A DNA stretch of 64,000 nt from an uncultured Mycoplasmatota bacterium (GCA_947571135.1 CANOWY010000004.1:24746-88745), one strand, 5' to 3'; shown: positions 30,172 through 39,454, counted from the stretch's first letter. Notes: generated by a model not told the origin, from the letters alone. Program-made: numbers and translations.

Positions 30172-30629
30172 TGCGTGTTGTGATACAAAGAAGTAAGAAA
30201 AGTAGTGTAAGTGTGAAAAATCAATTAATCTCTGAAATCAATCGAGGGCTTGTTCTTCTAGTAGGATTTACCGATGGCGACACAATAGAAGATATAGAGT
30301 ACTTGGTAAAAAAAATTACCCATTTACGTATTTTTGATGATGAAAACGGAGTAATGAATAAGAGCATTTTAGATGTAGGTGGAAGTATTTTATCCATTAG
30401 TCAATTTACTCTTTATGCCGATACGAAAAAAGGAAATCGTCCTTCCTATATAAAAGCCATGAAAGGGGATAAAGCCATTCATCTTTACGATAAATTTAAT
30501 GAGACTTTAAATCAATATGTAGAAACCAAAACAGGCATTTTTGGAGCAGATATGCAAGTCAATATAACAAACGATGGCCCAATTACCATAGTGATGGATT
30601 CAGAAAGAGAAAAAACAAACGAAAAATAA
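30171..30629 (+). CDS. dtd: D-aminoacyl-tRNA deacylase
   Basis: Hydrolyses D-amino acids from mischarged tRNA. 152 residues with the invariant SQFTLYADTKKGNRPSY and TNDGPITIVMDS motifs, and N-terminus RVVIQRSKKSSVSV. ATG overlaps the relA stop (TAATG); relA-dtd order matches B. subtilis and implies co-transcription. Confidence 0.97.
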   Translation: MRVVIQRSKKSSVSVKNQLISEINRGLVLLVGFTDGDTIEDIEYLVKKITHLRIFDDENGVMNKSILDVGGSILSISQFTLYADTKKGNRPSYIKAMKGDKAIHLYDKFNETLNQYVETKTGIFGADMQVNITNDGPITIVMDSEREKTNEK

Positions 30630-30684
30630 ATACCAAAATGATTTAAAGAAAATATAGTTGTATAGAGAAAATGCCTCAAAAAAT

Positions 30685-30714
30685 TTGTATTTTTTAAAAC
30701 AATTATGATAAAAT
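30685..30714 (+). promoter_or_regulatory. Probable sigma-A promoter for the 30738 gene
   Basis: TTGTAT (30685-30690), 18-base spacer, TAAAAT (30709-30714). Confidence 0.5.
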
Positions 30715-30737
30715 ACCTACTGAATTAGGGGGATTTT

Positions 30738-31664
30738 ATGTGTCCAAGTGAAATATTAAATGAAATTCTGAATACTTCTACAAATGAAGTCAAAAAAATA
30801 GAAGAAGAATATATAAATACATTTGCTTACTTCATAAAACAAACTAGTGGTACTTTATATTATAAATTAATAGAGAGTATGTATGCCGAACCACAAGAGT
30901 ATAGCATGCTTTTAAGAACTGGTTTTTTAGCAGATTCTCTAGTTCCTATTTCGATTATAGAAACGTTTTACGCATTTCTTAAACGTTATCATTATCTGTA
31001 TAAGGAAGAAATTACCAAATGTATGAAAGACATTATGCTATTACATGGAAATCAAAATATAGCCTTTTGGAAAAAAGTGCCTTGGATAGATGAAATTTAT
31101 TGGAATGAAAAGAAAAAACAATTTATACTTTCCTCTCAAGGAAATACATTTTCCTTTTATAATTCAAATTCTTTTTTGGCTAAAGATATAGAAATGATAA
31201 GACAAAGTTTAGTGCAACAAAAAATATCTTATAAAAAAACAAGTTTACCAAATGGTTACAATATCGTTTCCAATGCACATTTTGATTATAAATGTCACGA
31301 AGTAGCCTATCAGTTTTCTAAACTTCATAAGGACATCTACGCAGTGACTTCTATTTGTCCATTTGTATTTCAAAATCATTACTGGTTACATAGTTACAAT
31401 GTTTCAAAAGATTATGGCGTTGTTTTAGATCTTGTTAGCGGATTTATAATGCCTATAGATGAGTTTGAAAATCTAATGTCGCCTCAAGTGTTATGTGAGA
31501 CAATTGGTATTGACATTTCAAAACGTTTAAAAGAAATAGAAAATTCTTCATGGCCGTTACTAGCAAACATGAAAAATGCACCCTTAAAAAAACTAGCCTT
31601 TTACAGTTTTGATTCCCTAAATTACCAAGAACAAGAAAAGATTATAAGAAGTTTAAAAAAATAA
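30738..31664 (+). CDS. Unknown protein with possible Cys-His-Asp catalytic triad
   Basis: 308 residues, soluble, family not recognised. Residues 180-240 read YKCHEVAYQF, then YWLHSYNV and VVLDLVSGFIMP: a Cys (186), His (218), Asp (231) order and spacing seen in papain-like and transglutaminase-like folds (inference from pattern only). The N-terminal 170 residues are helical and variable. AGGGGG precedes the ATG. It stands alone between dtd and the Mur ligase. Confidence 0.55.
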   Translation: MCPSEILNEILNTSTNEVKKIEEEYINTFAYFIKQTSGTLYYKLIESMYAEPQEYSMLLRTGFLADSLVPISIIETFYAFLKRYHYLYKEEITKCMKDIMLLHGNQNIAFWKKVPWIDEIYWNEKKKQFILSSQGNTFSFYNSNSFLAKDIEMIRQSLVQQKISYKKTSLPNGYNIVSNAHFDYKCHEVAYQFSKLHKDIYAVTSICPFVFQNHYWLHSYNVSKDYGVVLDLVSGFIMPIDEFENLMSPQVLCETIGIDISKRLKEIENSSWPLLANMKNAPLKKLAFYSFDSLNYQEQEKIIRSLKK

Positions 31665-31676
31665 AATAGGACGGAT

Positions 31677-31705
31677 TTGCTAGATTTAACTTTTGTTTTT
31701 ATAAT
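31677..31705 (+). promoter_or_regulatory. Sigma-A promoter for murE
   Basis: TTGCTA (31677-31682), 17-base spacer, TATAAT (31700-31705). A second TATAAT (31743-31748) nearer the gene has no good -35. Confidence 0.55.
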
Positions 31706-31769
31706 AAGTAGTATTTCATGACACCCATTTTAAAACCTGTGCTATAATACTATAAAGGTGATGTAAAAA

Positions 31770-33125
31770 ATGAATTTAAAGACAGATTCTAGAAAAGTAA
31801 CACAGGGAGATACTTTTATCGCCATACGTAATGTAAATACAGATGGCCATGATTTCATAGAACAAGCAATCCAAAATGGAGCAACAAAAATTATATGCGA
31901 AAAAGGAGAATTTCCTGTTGAGACGGAAATTGTTGCCGATACTAAAAAATATCTACAGGAATATCTCTATACAAATTACTATCCAAAAATAAAAGACATG
32001 AATTTAATTGGAGTCACTGGAACCAACGGGAAAACAACCATCTGTTTTTTAGTTTACCAAATGTTAAAAAAACTGGGGAAAAATCCTGCCTATATAGGGA
32101 CAATTGGATTTTACTATCAAGATAGTCAAAAAGTGTTGAACAATACAACACCAGATACAGATCTTTTATACGAAATGCTAATAGAAGCCAAAGAGGCTGG
32201 GTGCGATACAGTCGTAATGGAAGTAAGTAGTCATGCTCTAGATAAGGATAGAATTTATGGCTTAGAATTCGACTGTGTGGCTTTTACCAATCTTACACAA
32301 GATCATTTAGATTATCATAAAACAATGGAAAACTATTGCAATGCCAAAAAGAAACTATTTGAACGTACTAGAAACAATAAAGTCGCTATCTTAAATGGTG
32401 ATGATACGTACGCCAAAAATTTTATTTTACCTCAAAATGAAAATACTATTATTTCAACTGAAAATGGAAACGTTTTAATTAGCCAAATGGATTTTTCTCA
32501 TAACAATACAAAAATTAAATTTATATATGAAGAGAAAGAATACGAAACGGAAATTAAAATGGTCGGAAGGTATAATGTATACAATTTCCTAACAGCCCTT
32601 TTATTAGTACATAAATTAGGATTTACAGTAGAAAACATTTTAAATCTTACAAAAGAATTAACGGCTCCTAATGGTCGTATGGAAAAAATAGATTACAAAA
32701 CAAACAGTATTTTTATTGACTATGCCCATACTCCAGACGCCGTGATTAACGTATTAAAAAGTGCTTTAGAATATAAAAAAGGACGTATTATTACGATTAT
32801 TGGATGTGGTGGAGATAGAGATAGAACCAAAAGACCCCTTATGGGTAGGGCCGCAGAAGAATACTCTGATTATGTCATTTTTACAAACGACAATCCGCGT
32901 ACAGAAGCGGAACATCAAATTATGGAAGATATTTTAAATGGTTTAAAAAAGGACAACCATGAAGTAATCTATGATCGAAAAGAAGCCATAAAAAAAGGAA
33001 TCGAATTATTACAAGACAACGATTTATTAATGATTTTAGGAAAAGGACATGAAGATTATCAAATTATTGGCACAGAAAAACATCATTTTAGTGACAAAGA
33101 AGTTGTTTTAGAAGTAATAAAGTAA
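31770..33125 (+). CDS. murE: UDP-N-acetylmuramoyl-tripeptide synthetase (probable meso-DAP-adding MurE)
   Basis: Mur ligase adding the third amino acid to the peptidoglycan precursor. 451 residues: N-terminal UMAG-binding domain (TDSRKVTQGDTFIAI), P-loop GVTGTNGKTTICF, VVMEVSSHALDKDRIYG, TNLTQDHLDYHKTM, IDYAHTPDAV and the specificity motif TNDNPRTE. DNPR is the signature of meso-diaminopimelate enzymes, so a DAP-type wall is predicted (family knowledge). GGTGATG-like site before ATG. It is alone, not in a dcw cluster. Confidence 0.92.
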   Translation: MNLKTDSRKVTQGDTFIAIRNVNTDGHDFIEQAIQNGATKIICEKGEFPVETEIVADTKKYLQEYLYTNYYPKIKDMNLIGVTGTNGKTTICFLVYQMLKKLGKNPAYIGTIGFYYQDSQKVLNNTTPDTDLLYEMLIEAKEAGCDTVVMEVSSHALDKDRIYGLEFDCVAFTNLTQDHLDYHKTMENYCNAKKKLFERTRNNKVAILNGDDTYAKNFILPQNENTIISTENGNVLISQMDFSHNNTKIKFIYEEKEYETEIKMVGRYNVYNFLTALLLVHKLGFTVENILNLTKELTAPNGRMEKIDYKTNSIFIDYAHTPDAVINVLKSALEYKKGRIITIIGCGGDRDRTKRPLMGRAAEEYSDYVIFTNDNPRTEAEHQIMEDILNGLKKDNHEVIYDRKEAIKKGIELLQDNDLLMILGKGHEDYQIIGTEKHHFSDKEVVLEVIK

Positions 33126-33192
33126 AAACAACAGAAGAACAAGAGAAATCAATGAACTAAACAATATTCTATTATTACAAGGAGACAAATTC

Positions 33193-35070
33193 ATGAAATA
33201 CCAAATTAAAAATGCTTCAATTTCTTTAGGAGGCAACACTATTTTAGATGATATTAATTTTGAAATAACGGAAGAAAGCCATATTGGAATTGTAGGAAAA
33301 AATGGAAGTGGAAAAACAACTCTTTTAAATGCACTTATTTTTAACGATTTATTAGAAGAAGGAGTAGAAGATACGCCATTACAAATTAATAAAATTGGTA
33401 CTTTTACTATTGGATATTTAGAACAAGTAACTTTTTCAAATGAAGAAACGACGCTTTTAGATGAAATTAGAAATTCCTTTCACGAAATTATGGATACAGA
33501 ACAAAAACTAGAAAAAGTCTTAAAAGAAATGGAGACAAATATAACGGATAAACTCATTTCAGAATACACGGTACTCTTAGACCGTTTTAATACCCTTGGT
33601 GGTTATACCTACCAAAAAGAATATGAAATTATGCTAAAAAAATTTGGATTTAGTGAAGAAGATAAAAAGAAAAGAATGAAAGAGTTTTCAGGAGGAGAAA
33701 GAACCAAACTTGCTTTTTTAAAACTTCTTTTGTCCAATCCAGATATATTGTTTTTAGATGAGCCTACTAACCATTTGGATATTGAAGCCATCGTTTGGTT
33801 AGAAAACTACCTTAAAAATTATAAAAAAGCCTTTGTTGTTGTTTCTCATGATCGAATGTTTTTAGATAATATTGTAAACACAATTTACGATATTTCTTAT
33901 AAAAAAGTAACGAAATATACTGGAAATTATACCTTTTACGAGAAACAAAAACAAGAAAATTACGATAGAGATTTAAAAAATTACGATCGTCAGCAAAAAG
34001 AAATTGCAAGACTTCGCAGTTTATACGAAAAATTTAGATATAAACCTTCAAAAGCCTCTATGGCTTTATCTAAATTACATATGATTGAAAGAATGGATCT
34101 TTATGAAAAACCGAAGCGTTTAAATACCAAAACATTCAAAATGAATTTAAATAAAATGGAACCAAGCGGAAAAACGGTTCTTACTTGCAAAGATTTAAAA
34201 ATTGGATACAAAACTATACTTGCCAATTTCAATTTTGAAATTTTGCAAGGAGAAAAAGTCGGGATTATTGGGGCAAATGGAACAGGGAAATCCACACTCT
34301 TAAAAACGATTCAAGGTTTATTAAAACCAAAAGAAGGCTCTATTTCTTTTGGATATCATGTGAAAAGTGCCTACTTCGATCAAAATTTAAAAATGCTAAA
34401 TGATAATCATACTATCTTAGAAGAATTTAAATGTGCTTATCCAAATGCATTAGAAAGTGAAGCAAAAAGCGCATTAGGTGCATTTTTATTTAGCGGAGAA
34501 GAAACAAGCAAAAAAGTAAATGTTTTATCGGGAGGAGAGAAAGTACGCTTACAACTTTGTAAAATTTTATACGATAAACCGAATTTCCTTATTTTAGACG
34601 AACCAACCAATCATATGGATTTATTAGGAAAAGAACAATTAGAGACGATTTTATCTTCCTACAAAGGAACTATCCTTTTTGTTTCTCATGATAGATATTT
34701 TGTAAAAAAAATTGCTACTCATTTAATTGTTTTTGAACAGGGGACTGCAACCTATTATCCATATGACTATGAAACATATAAAGACAAAATGAAAGAACGA
34801 AAAGAAGAGAAGAGTGAATCTAATAATTTTCCAAAGAACAAAGAGAAAAAATCTTCAACCAATTTCCAAACTTCAAAAAAAGAAATCATTAAGATAGAAA
34901 AAGAAATAACTAAATTAGAATCTGAAAAGAAAAAGATAAATGTAGAATTGGTAAAAGAAGAAAACTATAATGATTACCAAAAGATGAATGATTTAAAAAA
35001 TAAATTAGATAAAATAGAAAAGAATTTACGGCAATTAGAAAAAGATTGGGAATATCTTGTAGAAAAATAA
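33193..35070 (+). CDS. ABC-F family ATPase
   Basis: 625 residues, two ABC domains and no membrane segments: Walker [13 protein letters not shown] and GANGTGKSTLLK, signatures FSGGERTKLAF and LSGGEKVRLQL, Walker B LFLDEPTNHLD and LILDEPTNHMD, and an interdomain linker of about 80 residues. The last 90 residues form a Lys/Glu-rich coiled coil as in Uup/YdiF types. ABC-F proteins act on ribosomes, as translation factors or antibiotic-protection proteins; which applies cannot be told here. AAGGAG precedes the ATG. Confidence 0.93.
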   Translation: MKYQIKNASISLGGNTILDDINFEITEESHIGIVGKNGSGKTTLLNALIFNDLLEEGVEDTPLQINKIGTFTIGYLEQVTFSNEETTLLDEIRNSFHEIMDTEQKLEKVLKEMETNITDKLISEYTVLLDRFNTLGGYTYQKEYEIMLKKFGFSEEDKKKRMKEFSGGERTKLAFLKLLLSNPDILFLDEPTNHLDIEAIVWLENYLKNYKKAFVVVSHDRMFLDNIVNTIYDISYKKVTKYTGNYTFYEKQKQENYDRDLKNYDRQQKEIARLRSLYEKFRYKPSKASMALSKLHMIERMDLYEKPKRLNTKTFKMNLNKMEPSGKTVLTCKDLKIGYKTILANFNFEILQGEKVGIIGANGTGKSTLLKTIQGLLKPKEGSISFGYHVKSAYFDQNLKMLNDNHTILEEFKCAYPNALESEAKSALGAFLFSGEETSKKVNVLSGGEKVRLQLCKILYDKPNFLILDEPTNHMDLLGKEQLETILSSYKGTILFVSHDRYFVKKIATHLIVFEQGTATYYPYDYETYKDKMKERKEEKSESNNFPKNKEKKSSTNFQTSKKEIIKIEKEITKLESEKKKINVELVKEENYNDYQKMNDLKNKLDKIEKNLRQLEKDWEYLVEK

Positions 35071-35101
35071 AAAAAGAAAAAGGAAATGTAAAAAAGGTTC
35101 A

Positions 35102-35185
35102 ATGTCAAGTAGTGTTATACAAGTATATAATGATTATTTTGGAGAAGAAGTATATGTCGGGGGGGGATTAAATGGTAAAAAATAA
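35102..35185 (+). pseudogene. Terminal fragment of an Rhs-type toxin tip
   Basis: A 27-codon frame ending VIQVYNDYFGEEVYVGG matches the C-terminal end of the toxin remnant at 37194-37403 (YIQVYNDYFGEEVYVGG). Only the 3' end of the cassette is left. A run of eight Gs (35159-35166) lies just before the immunity start; the other copy has five Gs there. Confidence 0.6.
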
Positions 35186-35930
35186 ACAAGACAAAACAAA
35201 GTTATCTAACTGGGAAGAAGGAGATGTATTTGCGTTAAGAATAAATAGCGAAGAACATAAAGAATATAATGGAAAATATATTATTTTGATTCACACAATT
35301 ATTAATAAAGATAATTGGAAAATGACAAGAACTACTAATTCTTTCAGAGCAAAAATAACTAAAGATTCCATACTTCCTAAAACGAAGGAAGAGTTAGAGA
35401 AATTAGAATATATTAAGATTTATTCTGAAGGCTATTTGCTTGAGAAAACTCGTTTTCCAAAAGAAACTAAAAATTTATATCCAGATAAATATCATCTTAT
35501 ATATAAATACTTATTTGTTATAAAATCATTTAAATATAAAGTACCTGAAGATTTAATCTATATAGGGAATTTCAATTTAGAAAAACCCATAAACGAATAT
35601 ATTCCTGTTTCTCAACATCATGGTGTTCTATATTCTTTTTGGAATGAGAAATATTCAAAAATTGTTGAAAAATTACTAAATTCTTATGAATGGTTAAATT
35701 TAAAAAAGTCAACAATTTTCACAAAAGAGGGTCAAAAAGAGTTTTTAGATAATCAAAAAGAAAATATAAAATTTTGGCAAGAAATAGATGATTTTATTGT
35801 CCAATTAAAAAAAGTTAATAAATCTATTAACGAAACAAATAGTAAAACAAAAGAAATACAAAAAAATGGCTTTGAAACCTACGTAGGTGGTTCTGAAATA
35901 TTAGATATATTAAACAAGAAGCAAAAATAA
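35172..35930 (+). CDS. Immunity-type protein (Imm26-like), copy 1
   Basis: 252 residues, soluble. Opens with SNWEEGDVFALRINSEEH, the pattern of Imm26-type immunity proteins of polymorphic toxin systems (moderate confidence). Over most of its length it is almost identical to the 37397 protein, diverging only after residue 185. The G-rich tract directly upstream serves as ribosome-binding site. It follows a toxin-tip fragment and is closed by the first copy of the array's terminator repeat. Confidence 0.65.
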   Translation: MVKNKQDKTKLSNWEEGDVFALRINSEEHKEYNGKYIILIHTIINKDNWKMTRTTNSFRAKITKDSILPKTKEELEKLEYIKIYSEGYLLEKTRFPKETKNLYPDKYHLIYKYLFVIKSFKYKVPEDLIYIGNFNLEKPINEYIPVSQHHGVLYSFWNEKYSKIVEKLLNSYEWLNLKKSTIFTKEGQKEFLDNQKENIKFWQEIDDFIVQLKKVNKSINETNSKTKEIQKNGFETYVGGSEILDILNKKQK

Positions 35931-35990
35931 AATGCTTCTTTTTATGTTTTATGATATACTAAAAGTGTACTTGATAAGATAAATAAGGAT
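35916..35990 (+). repeat. Array repeat copy 1 with intrinsic terminator
   Basis: AAGAAGCA (35916-35923) pairs with TGCTTCTT (35933-35940) and is followed by Ts; then the shared stretch ATGATATACTAAAAGTGTAC and a start-less Rhs core beginning LDKINKD. The same unit is found at five more places in the array. Confidence 0.85.
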
Positions 35991-36036
35991 ACAAATGGCG
36001 TATATATAACAGATAGCAAACACATACCCATAATAA

Positions 36037-36699
36037 ATCCATATCGATATAGAAACAGGATTATATTATTTAAATAGTAGATACTACAATCCACTATGGG
36101 GTAGATTTATTAATGCAGATAATTATTTATGCTTTGCTAAAAATAACATTGCGCTAAATTTATATGCTTATTGTGAAAATAATCCTATTATCTATGAAGA
36201 TAACGAAGGGGATTCTTTAGCACTTGCTGGAGCAAGTATGGCGGGAGTTGCCACAGTAGGAGCAATTTTCCTTGGTGGTTTATATTATGGTGCTAAACAA
36301 CTAGTTAATTATTTATATCAAACTGCCGAAAATATAAAATCTAAAACACAAACTAAATCTAAAACTAGTACTAAAACTAAAAATGAAGATAGATCTAATA
36401 CTAAAATTTATCGATGGGGAGGTACTAATCCTTCTAATTTAACCCCTAAAAAGAAGGATGTAGATAATCCAAATTATGGCTTATCATTTTCATACACGCC
36501 ACAAGTAAATGCAGCAGAAACAACAATAGAAGCAATTAATAATACAGGAATTTTATATGCTATACAAGACAAACCAAATCATATCTCTGTATATCCAATT
36601 GGTGGAACTATGGAAGATTGGGCCAAACAAGGGCCAGGATCTATCTGGACAGGGGCATTAAAAAGTATAGTGGTAAAATGGGATGGAATAGTAAAATGA
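36037..36699 (+). CDS. Start-less Rhs core plus toxin tip (cassette 1)
   Basis: Open frame of 220 codons without a usable start; the first ATG is at 36238, inside the tip. Rhs core ETGLYYLNSRYYNP and WGRFINADN are followed by LYAYCENNP, a hydrophobic helix (MAGVATVGAIFLGGLYYGAK) and the tip YRWGGTNPSNLTPKKKD and GLSFSYTPQ. Relative to cassette 3, 20 bases are missing near 36050, shifting the frame of the upstream core. The stop overlaps the next gene's ATG, as in toxin-immunity pairs. Tip activity unknown. Confidence 0.7.
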   Translation: MHIDIETGLYYLNSRYYNPLWGRFINADNYLCFAKNNIALNLYAYCENNPIIYEDNEGDSLALAGASMAGVATVGAIFLGGLYYGAKQLVNYLYQTAENIKSKTQTKSKTSTKTKNEDRSNTKIYRWGGTNPSNLTPKKKDVDNPNYGLSFSYTPQVNAAETTIEAINNTGILYAIQDKPNHISVYPIGGTMEDWAKQGPGSIWTGALKSIVVKWDGIVK

Positions 36700-37136
36700 A
36701 AAAAAATACCAAAAAATTATTATTACAACTTGATTCAAGTAATTCTTATAAAACTCAAGAAAAGGCTATGGAACAATTAAAATCAGAACGCGATTTAAAT
36801 ATTTTTATATTACCAGGAGAGCCTTTTAGTAAAGGAACATGGGAAAATTGTGCAAAAATTCTATACATGAAAACAGATAATGAATTATTACCTTATGTAG
36901 AAAAATTAATGGATTGGTTAGAAGATATGAATTGGCCTGGTGCTTGGATAATTTTGGAAAGATTAAGTTTAATGCCAAAAGAATTCATAAAAAAAGCCTA
37001 TTTTGAAAAGCGAAAAATTGCATATAAAGAAATAGAAAAAGTGGGTGAAGATTATTTGAACAGTTGGTATAGTAATCTTGAAATGATTTTTTTTCCAGAA
37101 AAAATAAAGTTATATTCTCCAAAGAAGCAGAAATAA
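36696..37136 (+). CDS. DUF5071-like immunity protein
   Basis: 146 residues, soluble. LLPYVEKLMDWLEDMNWPGAWIILERL resembles the DUF5071 'wl.DmNWPga..i' pattern, found next to polymorphic toxins. Hence it is the likely cognate immunity protein of the cassette 1 tip. ATG overlaps the toxin stop by four bases (ATGA). The terminator repeat follows. Confidence 0.65.
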   Translation: MKKNTKKLLLQLDSSNSYKTQEKAMEQLKSERDLNIFILPGEPFSKGTWENCAKILYMKTDNELLPYVEKLMDWLEDMNWPGAWIILERLSLMPKEFIKKAYFEKRKIAYKEIEKVGEDYLNSWYSNLEMIFFPEKIKLYSPKKQK

Positions 37137-37194
37137 ATGCTTCTTTTTATGTTTTATGATATACTAAAAGTGTACTTGATAAGATAAACAAAGA
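37122..37194 (+). repeat. Array repeat copy 2
   Basis: Hairpin AAGAAGCA (37122-37129) with TGCTTCTT (37138-37145), then the conserved TATACTAAAAGTGTAC stretch and the first codons of the core. The core stops after a few codons, where the toxin remnant is joined. Confidence 0.85.
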
Positions 37195-37403
37195 TGGAAA
37201 TAAAATATTCAGATTTACCTTATGGTGCGGCTAGAATAAAAAAACAACAATTAATAGTTGAATATAAAACACTTAATCGTGGAAACTACAGAAACAATCA
37301 AATAAATGGGTTAAGTCGAGGAAATAGTAATCTGTCTATTTATATACAAGTATATAATGATTATTTTGGAGAAGAAGTATATGTTGGGGGTATTAAATGG
37401 TAA
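37194..37403 (+). pseudogene. Toxin-tip remnant (cassette 2)
   Basis: A 69-codon frame starting in the repeat. Its C-terminal part (SIYIQVYNDYFGEEVYVGG) matches the fragment at 35102. The Rhs core is missing and the core frame from the repeat stops at once in this sequence, so this is a fused remnant. It overlaps the immunity start at 37397, keeping the toxin-immunity coupling. Confidence 0.55.
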
Positions 37404-38149
37404 AAGATAAAAATGATAAAACAAAATTAAGTAATTGGGAAGAAGGAGATGTATTTGCATTAAAAATAAATAGTGAAGAACATAAAGAATATAATGGAAA
37501 ATATATTATTTTAATTCACACAATTATTAATAAAGATAATTGGAAAATGACAAGAACTACAAATTCCTTCAGAGCAAAAATTACTAAAGATTCCATACTT
37601 CCTAAAACGAAGGAAGAGTTAGAGAAATTAGAATATATTAAGATTTATTCTGAAGGCTATTTGCTTGAGAAAACTCGTTTTCCAAAAGAAACTAAAAATT
37701 TATATCCAGATAAATATCATCTTATATATAAATACTTATTTGTTATAAAATCATTAAAATATAAAGTACCTGAAGATTTAATCTATATAGGTAATTTCAA
37801 TTTAGAACCTCCTCAAAATGAATATATTCCCTATTCTCAACATCATGGTGTTCTATTTTCTTTTTGGAATGAGAAATATTCAAAAATTGTTGAAAAATTG
37901 CTAAATTCTTATGAATGGTTTAATTTAAAAAAAGCAAAAACATTTACAGAACAAGGCCAAAAAGAATTTTTGGAGTATGAGCAAAAAGAAATAGAATTTT
38001 TTATAAAAGATAAAAAAGAAACAGCCAAACTATTAGAAATGTATGAAAAAGGGTTAATCCCTGTAGAAGAGGATTTTTTTATAAAAGATACTTTAACCTA
38101 CGTAGGTAGTCCTGAAATATTAGATATATTAAACAAGAAGCAAAAATAA
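37397..38149 (+). CDS. Immunity-type protein (Imm26-like), copy 2
   Basis: 250 residues, near-identical to the 35172 protein up to about residue 185 and divergent at the C-terminus (LEMYEKGLIPVEED); the last 15 residues are again shared (SPEILDILNKKQK). The high identity of N-terminal parts and divergent ends suggest recent duplication with recombination. A GGGGG tract precedes the ATG. Confidence 0.65.
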   Translation: MVKDKNDKTKLSNWEEGDVFALKINSEEHKEYNGKYIILIHTIINKDNWKMTRTTNSFRAKITKDSILPKTKEELEKLEYIKIYSEGYLLEKTRFPKETKNLYPDKYHLIYKYLFVIKSLKYKVPEDLIYIGNFNLEPPQNEYIPYSQHHGVLFSFWNEKYSKIVEKLLNSYEWFNLKKAKTFTEQGQKEFLEYEQKEIEFFIKDKKETAKLLEMYEKGLIPVEEDFFIKDTLTYVGSPEILDILNKKQK

Positions 38150-38210
38150 AATGCTTCTTTTTATGTTATATGATATACTAAAAGTGTACTTGATAAGATA
38201 AACAAAAATA
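38135..38210 (+). repeat. Array repeat copy 3
   Basis: Hairpin AAGAAGCA/TGCTTCTT, then TTTTATG and the conserved TATACTAAAAGTGTAC stretch leading into the longest Rhs core of the array. Confidence 0.85.
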
Positions 38211-38956
38211 CAAATGGCGGATATATAACAGATAGTAACCATATAGCCATAATAAATCCATATCGATATAGAAGTTACTATTATGACATAGAAACAGGAT
38301 TATATTATTTAAATAGTAGATACTACAATCCAACATGGGGTAGATTTATTAATGCAGATGGAATTATAGGTACTAGCGAAACTATATTAGGCTATAACTT
38401 ATATACTTATTGCGAGAATAATCCAATTGCGAATGTCGATGAAACAGGTTTTTTTATTAACATTTTAAAAAATCCTATTAAAAGATTTCAAAATACGTGT
38501 GCAGGATTAGCAAGTGCTGTGGGAGCATTAGTAAATAGACCTTTAGCAGGAGATATGTTTGCTAAATCCTTTCAACCTGAAAAACAACTATCCCAAAAAA
38601 CAACAAACAAATTAAGTGAGGCCATTAGAAATTCAAAGCAAGTAAAAAGTGTAGTAAATGAGTGCATAAATGAATTTAAAACAAATAGGGATACTTATTG
38701 TAGTAAGGATATTGAATTTACAGGACATAGTGATTTACATCTTTCCGTTGGAAAAGCAAAAGTAGAAGTTCAGGTTGTTCAGATTGAAGATAAATACTGG
38801 GCAGATGTTACTGTTACAGATACATATGATTTTGATGAATTTAGAAAAGACATATCATTTGGAAGTATTATGAATAACATAGGCTTTTATATTCAAAATC
38901 AAAATATATTAGTTCCATATGAATGGGATGTTAATTATGCAGTGCTAGTAGAATAA
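38174..38956 (+). CDS. Start-less Rhs core plus toxin tip (cassette 3)
   Basis: Open frame of 260 codons preceded by TGA 38171-38173 and lacking a start. Core: TNGGYITDSNHIAIINPYRY, YYYDIETGLYYLNSRYYNPT, WGRFINADG, LYTYCENNPIANVDETG. Tip: CAGLASAVGALVNRPLAGDM, TGHSDLHLSVGKAKVEV, NILVPYEWDVNYAVLVE. This is the best-preserved cassette. Internal GTG/ATG starts could make a tip fragment only. Paired with the membrane-anchored immunity gene at 38996. Tip activity unknown. Confidence 0.75.
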   Translation, partial: YTKSVLDKINKNTNGGYITDSNHIAIINPYRYRSYYYDIETGLYYLNSRYYNPTWGRFINADGIIGTSETILGYNLYTYCENNPIANVDETGFFINILKNPIKRFQNTCAGLASAVGALVNRPLAGDMFAKSFQPEKQLSQKTTNKLSEAIRNSKQVKSVVNECINEFKTNRDTYCSKDIEFTGHSDLHLSVGKAKVEVQVVQIEDKYWADVTVTDTYDFDEFRKDISFGSIMNNIGFYIQNQNILVPYEWDVNYAVLVE

Positions 38957-38995
38957 TATTTTTATTTTAAAAATGTTTTGGTTGAGGAGGAAATG

Positions 38996-39454
38996 ATGAA
39001 AAAAAGAAAAAAGATGATTAAATTTAGTATTATTGTTTGTACACTATTATTTTGTACATGGTATTATATAGAGTATAGTGATATAAATCTAATAAATATA
39101 AATCGCAACTTAGATTTGCCTAAACCGAAATCTATAACAAAAATTATAGAAGAACCAGGAAGAGATGGTAATATTTTTTTCATACTGCATTATGAAACAG
39201 AAGATACCAATAAAATAAAACAGCAAATTACTAATCAGTCATTAAAAGAATTAACTGAAAAATTTCAATTTATAGTTGAAAGAACAAATTCTGAATCAGC
39301 AGAAATATTAAAACAAAAACTTGATATAAGTATTTTAAATGAAAATTCTTTATATTTTTTATATGACAAGCGTTATAGTTTTTCAACTTTGATTATATTT
39401 GATGAAGAAAACTTGGATCTTTATTATATAAATTTTTGGGTAATGCCTTCATAA
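38996..39454 (+). CDS. Membrane-anchored immunity-type protein, copy 1
   Basis: 152 residues: basic N-terminus, one membrane helix (IIVCTLLFCTWYYIEY), then NLDLPKPKSITKIIEE and an outward domain. Paralogues lie at 40415 and 42452, each downstream of the same toxin-tip family, which is the reason for calling it immunity. GAGGAGG fits ATG 38996. An anchored immunity protein suggests the toxin acts at the membrane (inference). Confidence 0.65.
   Translation: MKKRKKMIKFSIIVCTLLFCTWYYIEYSDINLININRNLDLPKPKSITKIIEEPGRDGNIFFILHYETEDTNKIKQQITNQSLKELTEKFQFIVERTNSESAEILKQKLDISILNENSLYFLYDKRYSFSTLIIFDEENLDLYYINFWVMPS

Noticed and set aside
35941..35990. Promoter in the array repeat (TATACT)
   Set aside because: No acceptable -35 at the right distance; those bases are in the terminator stem.
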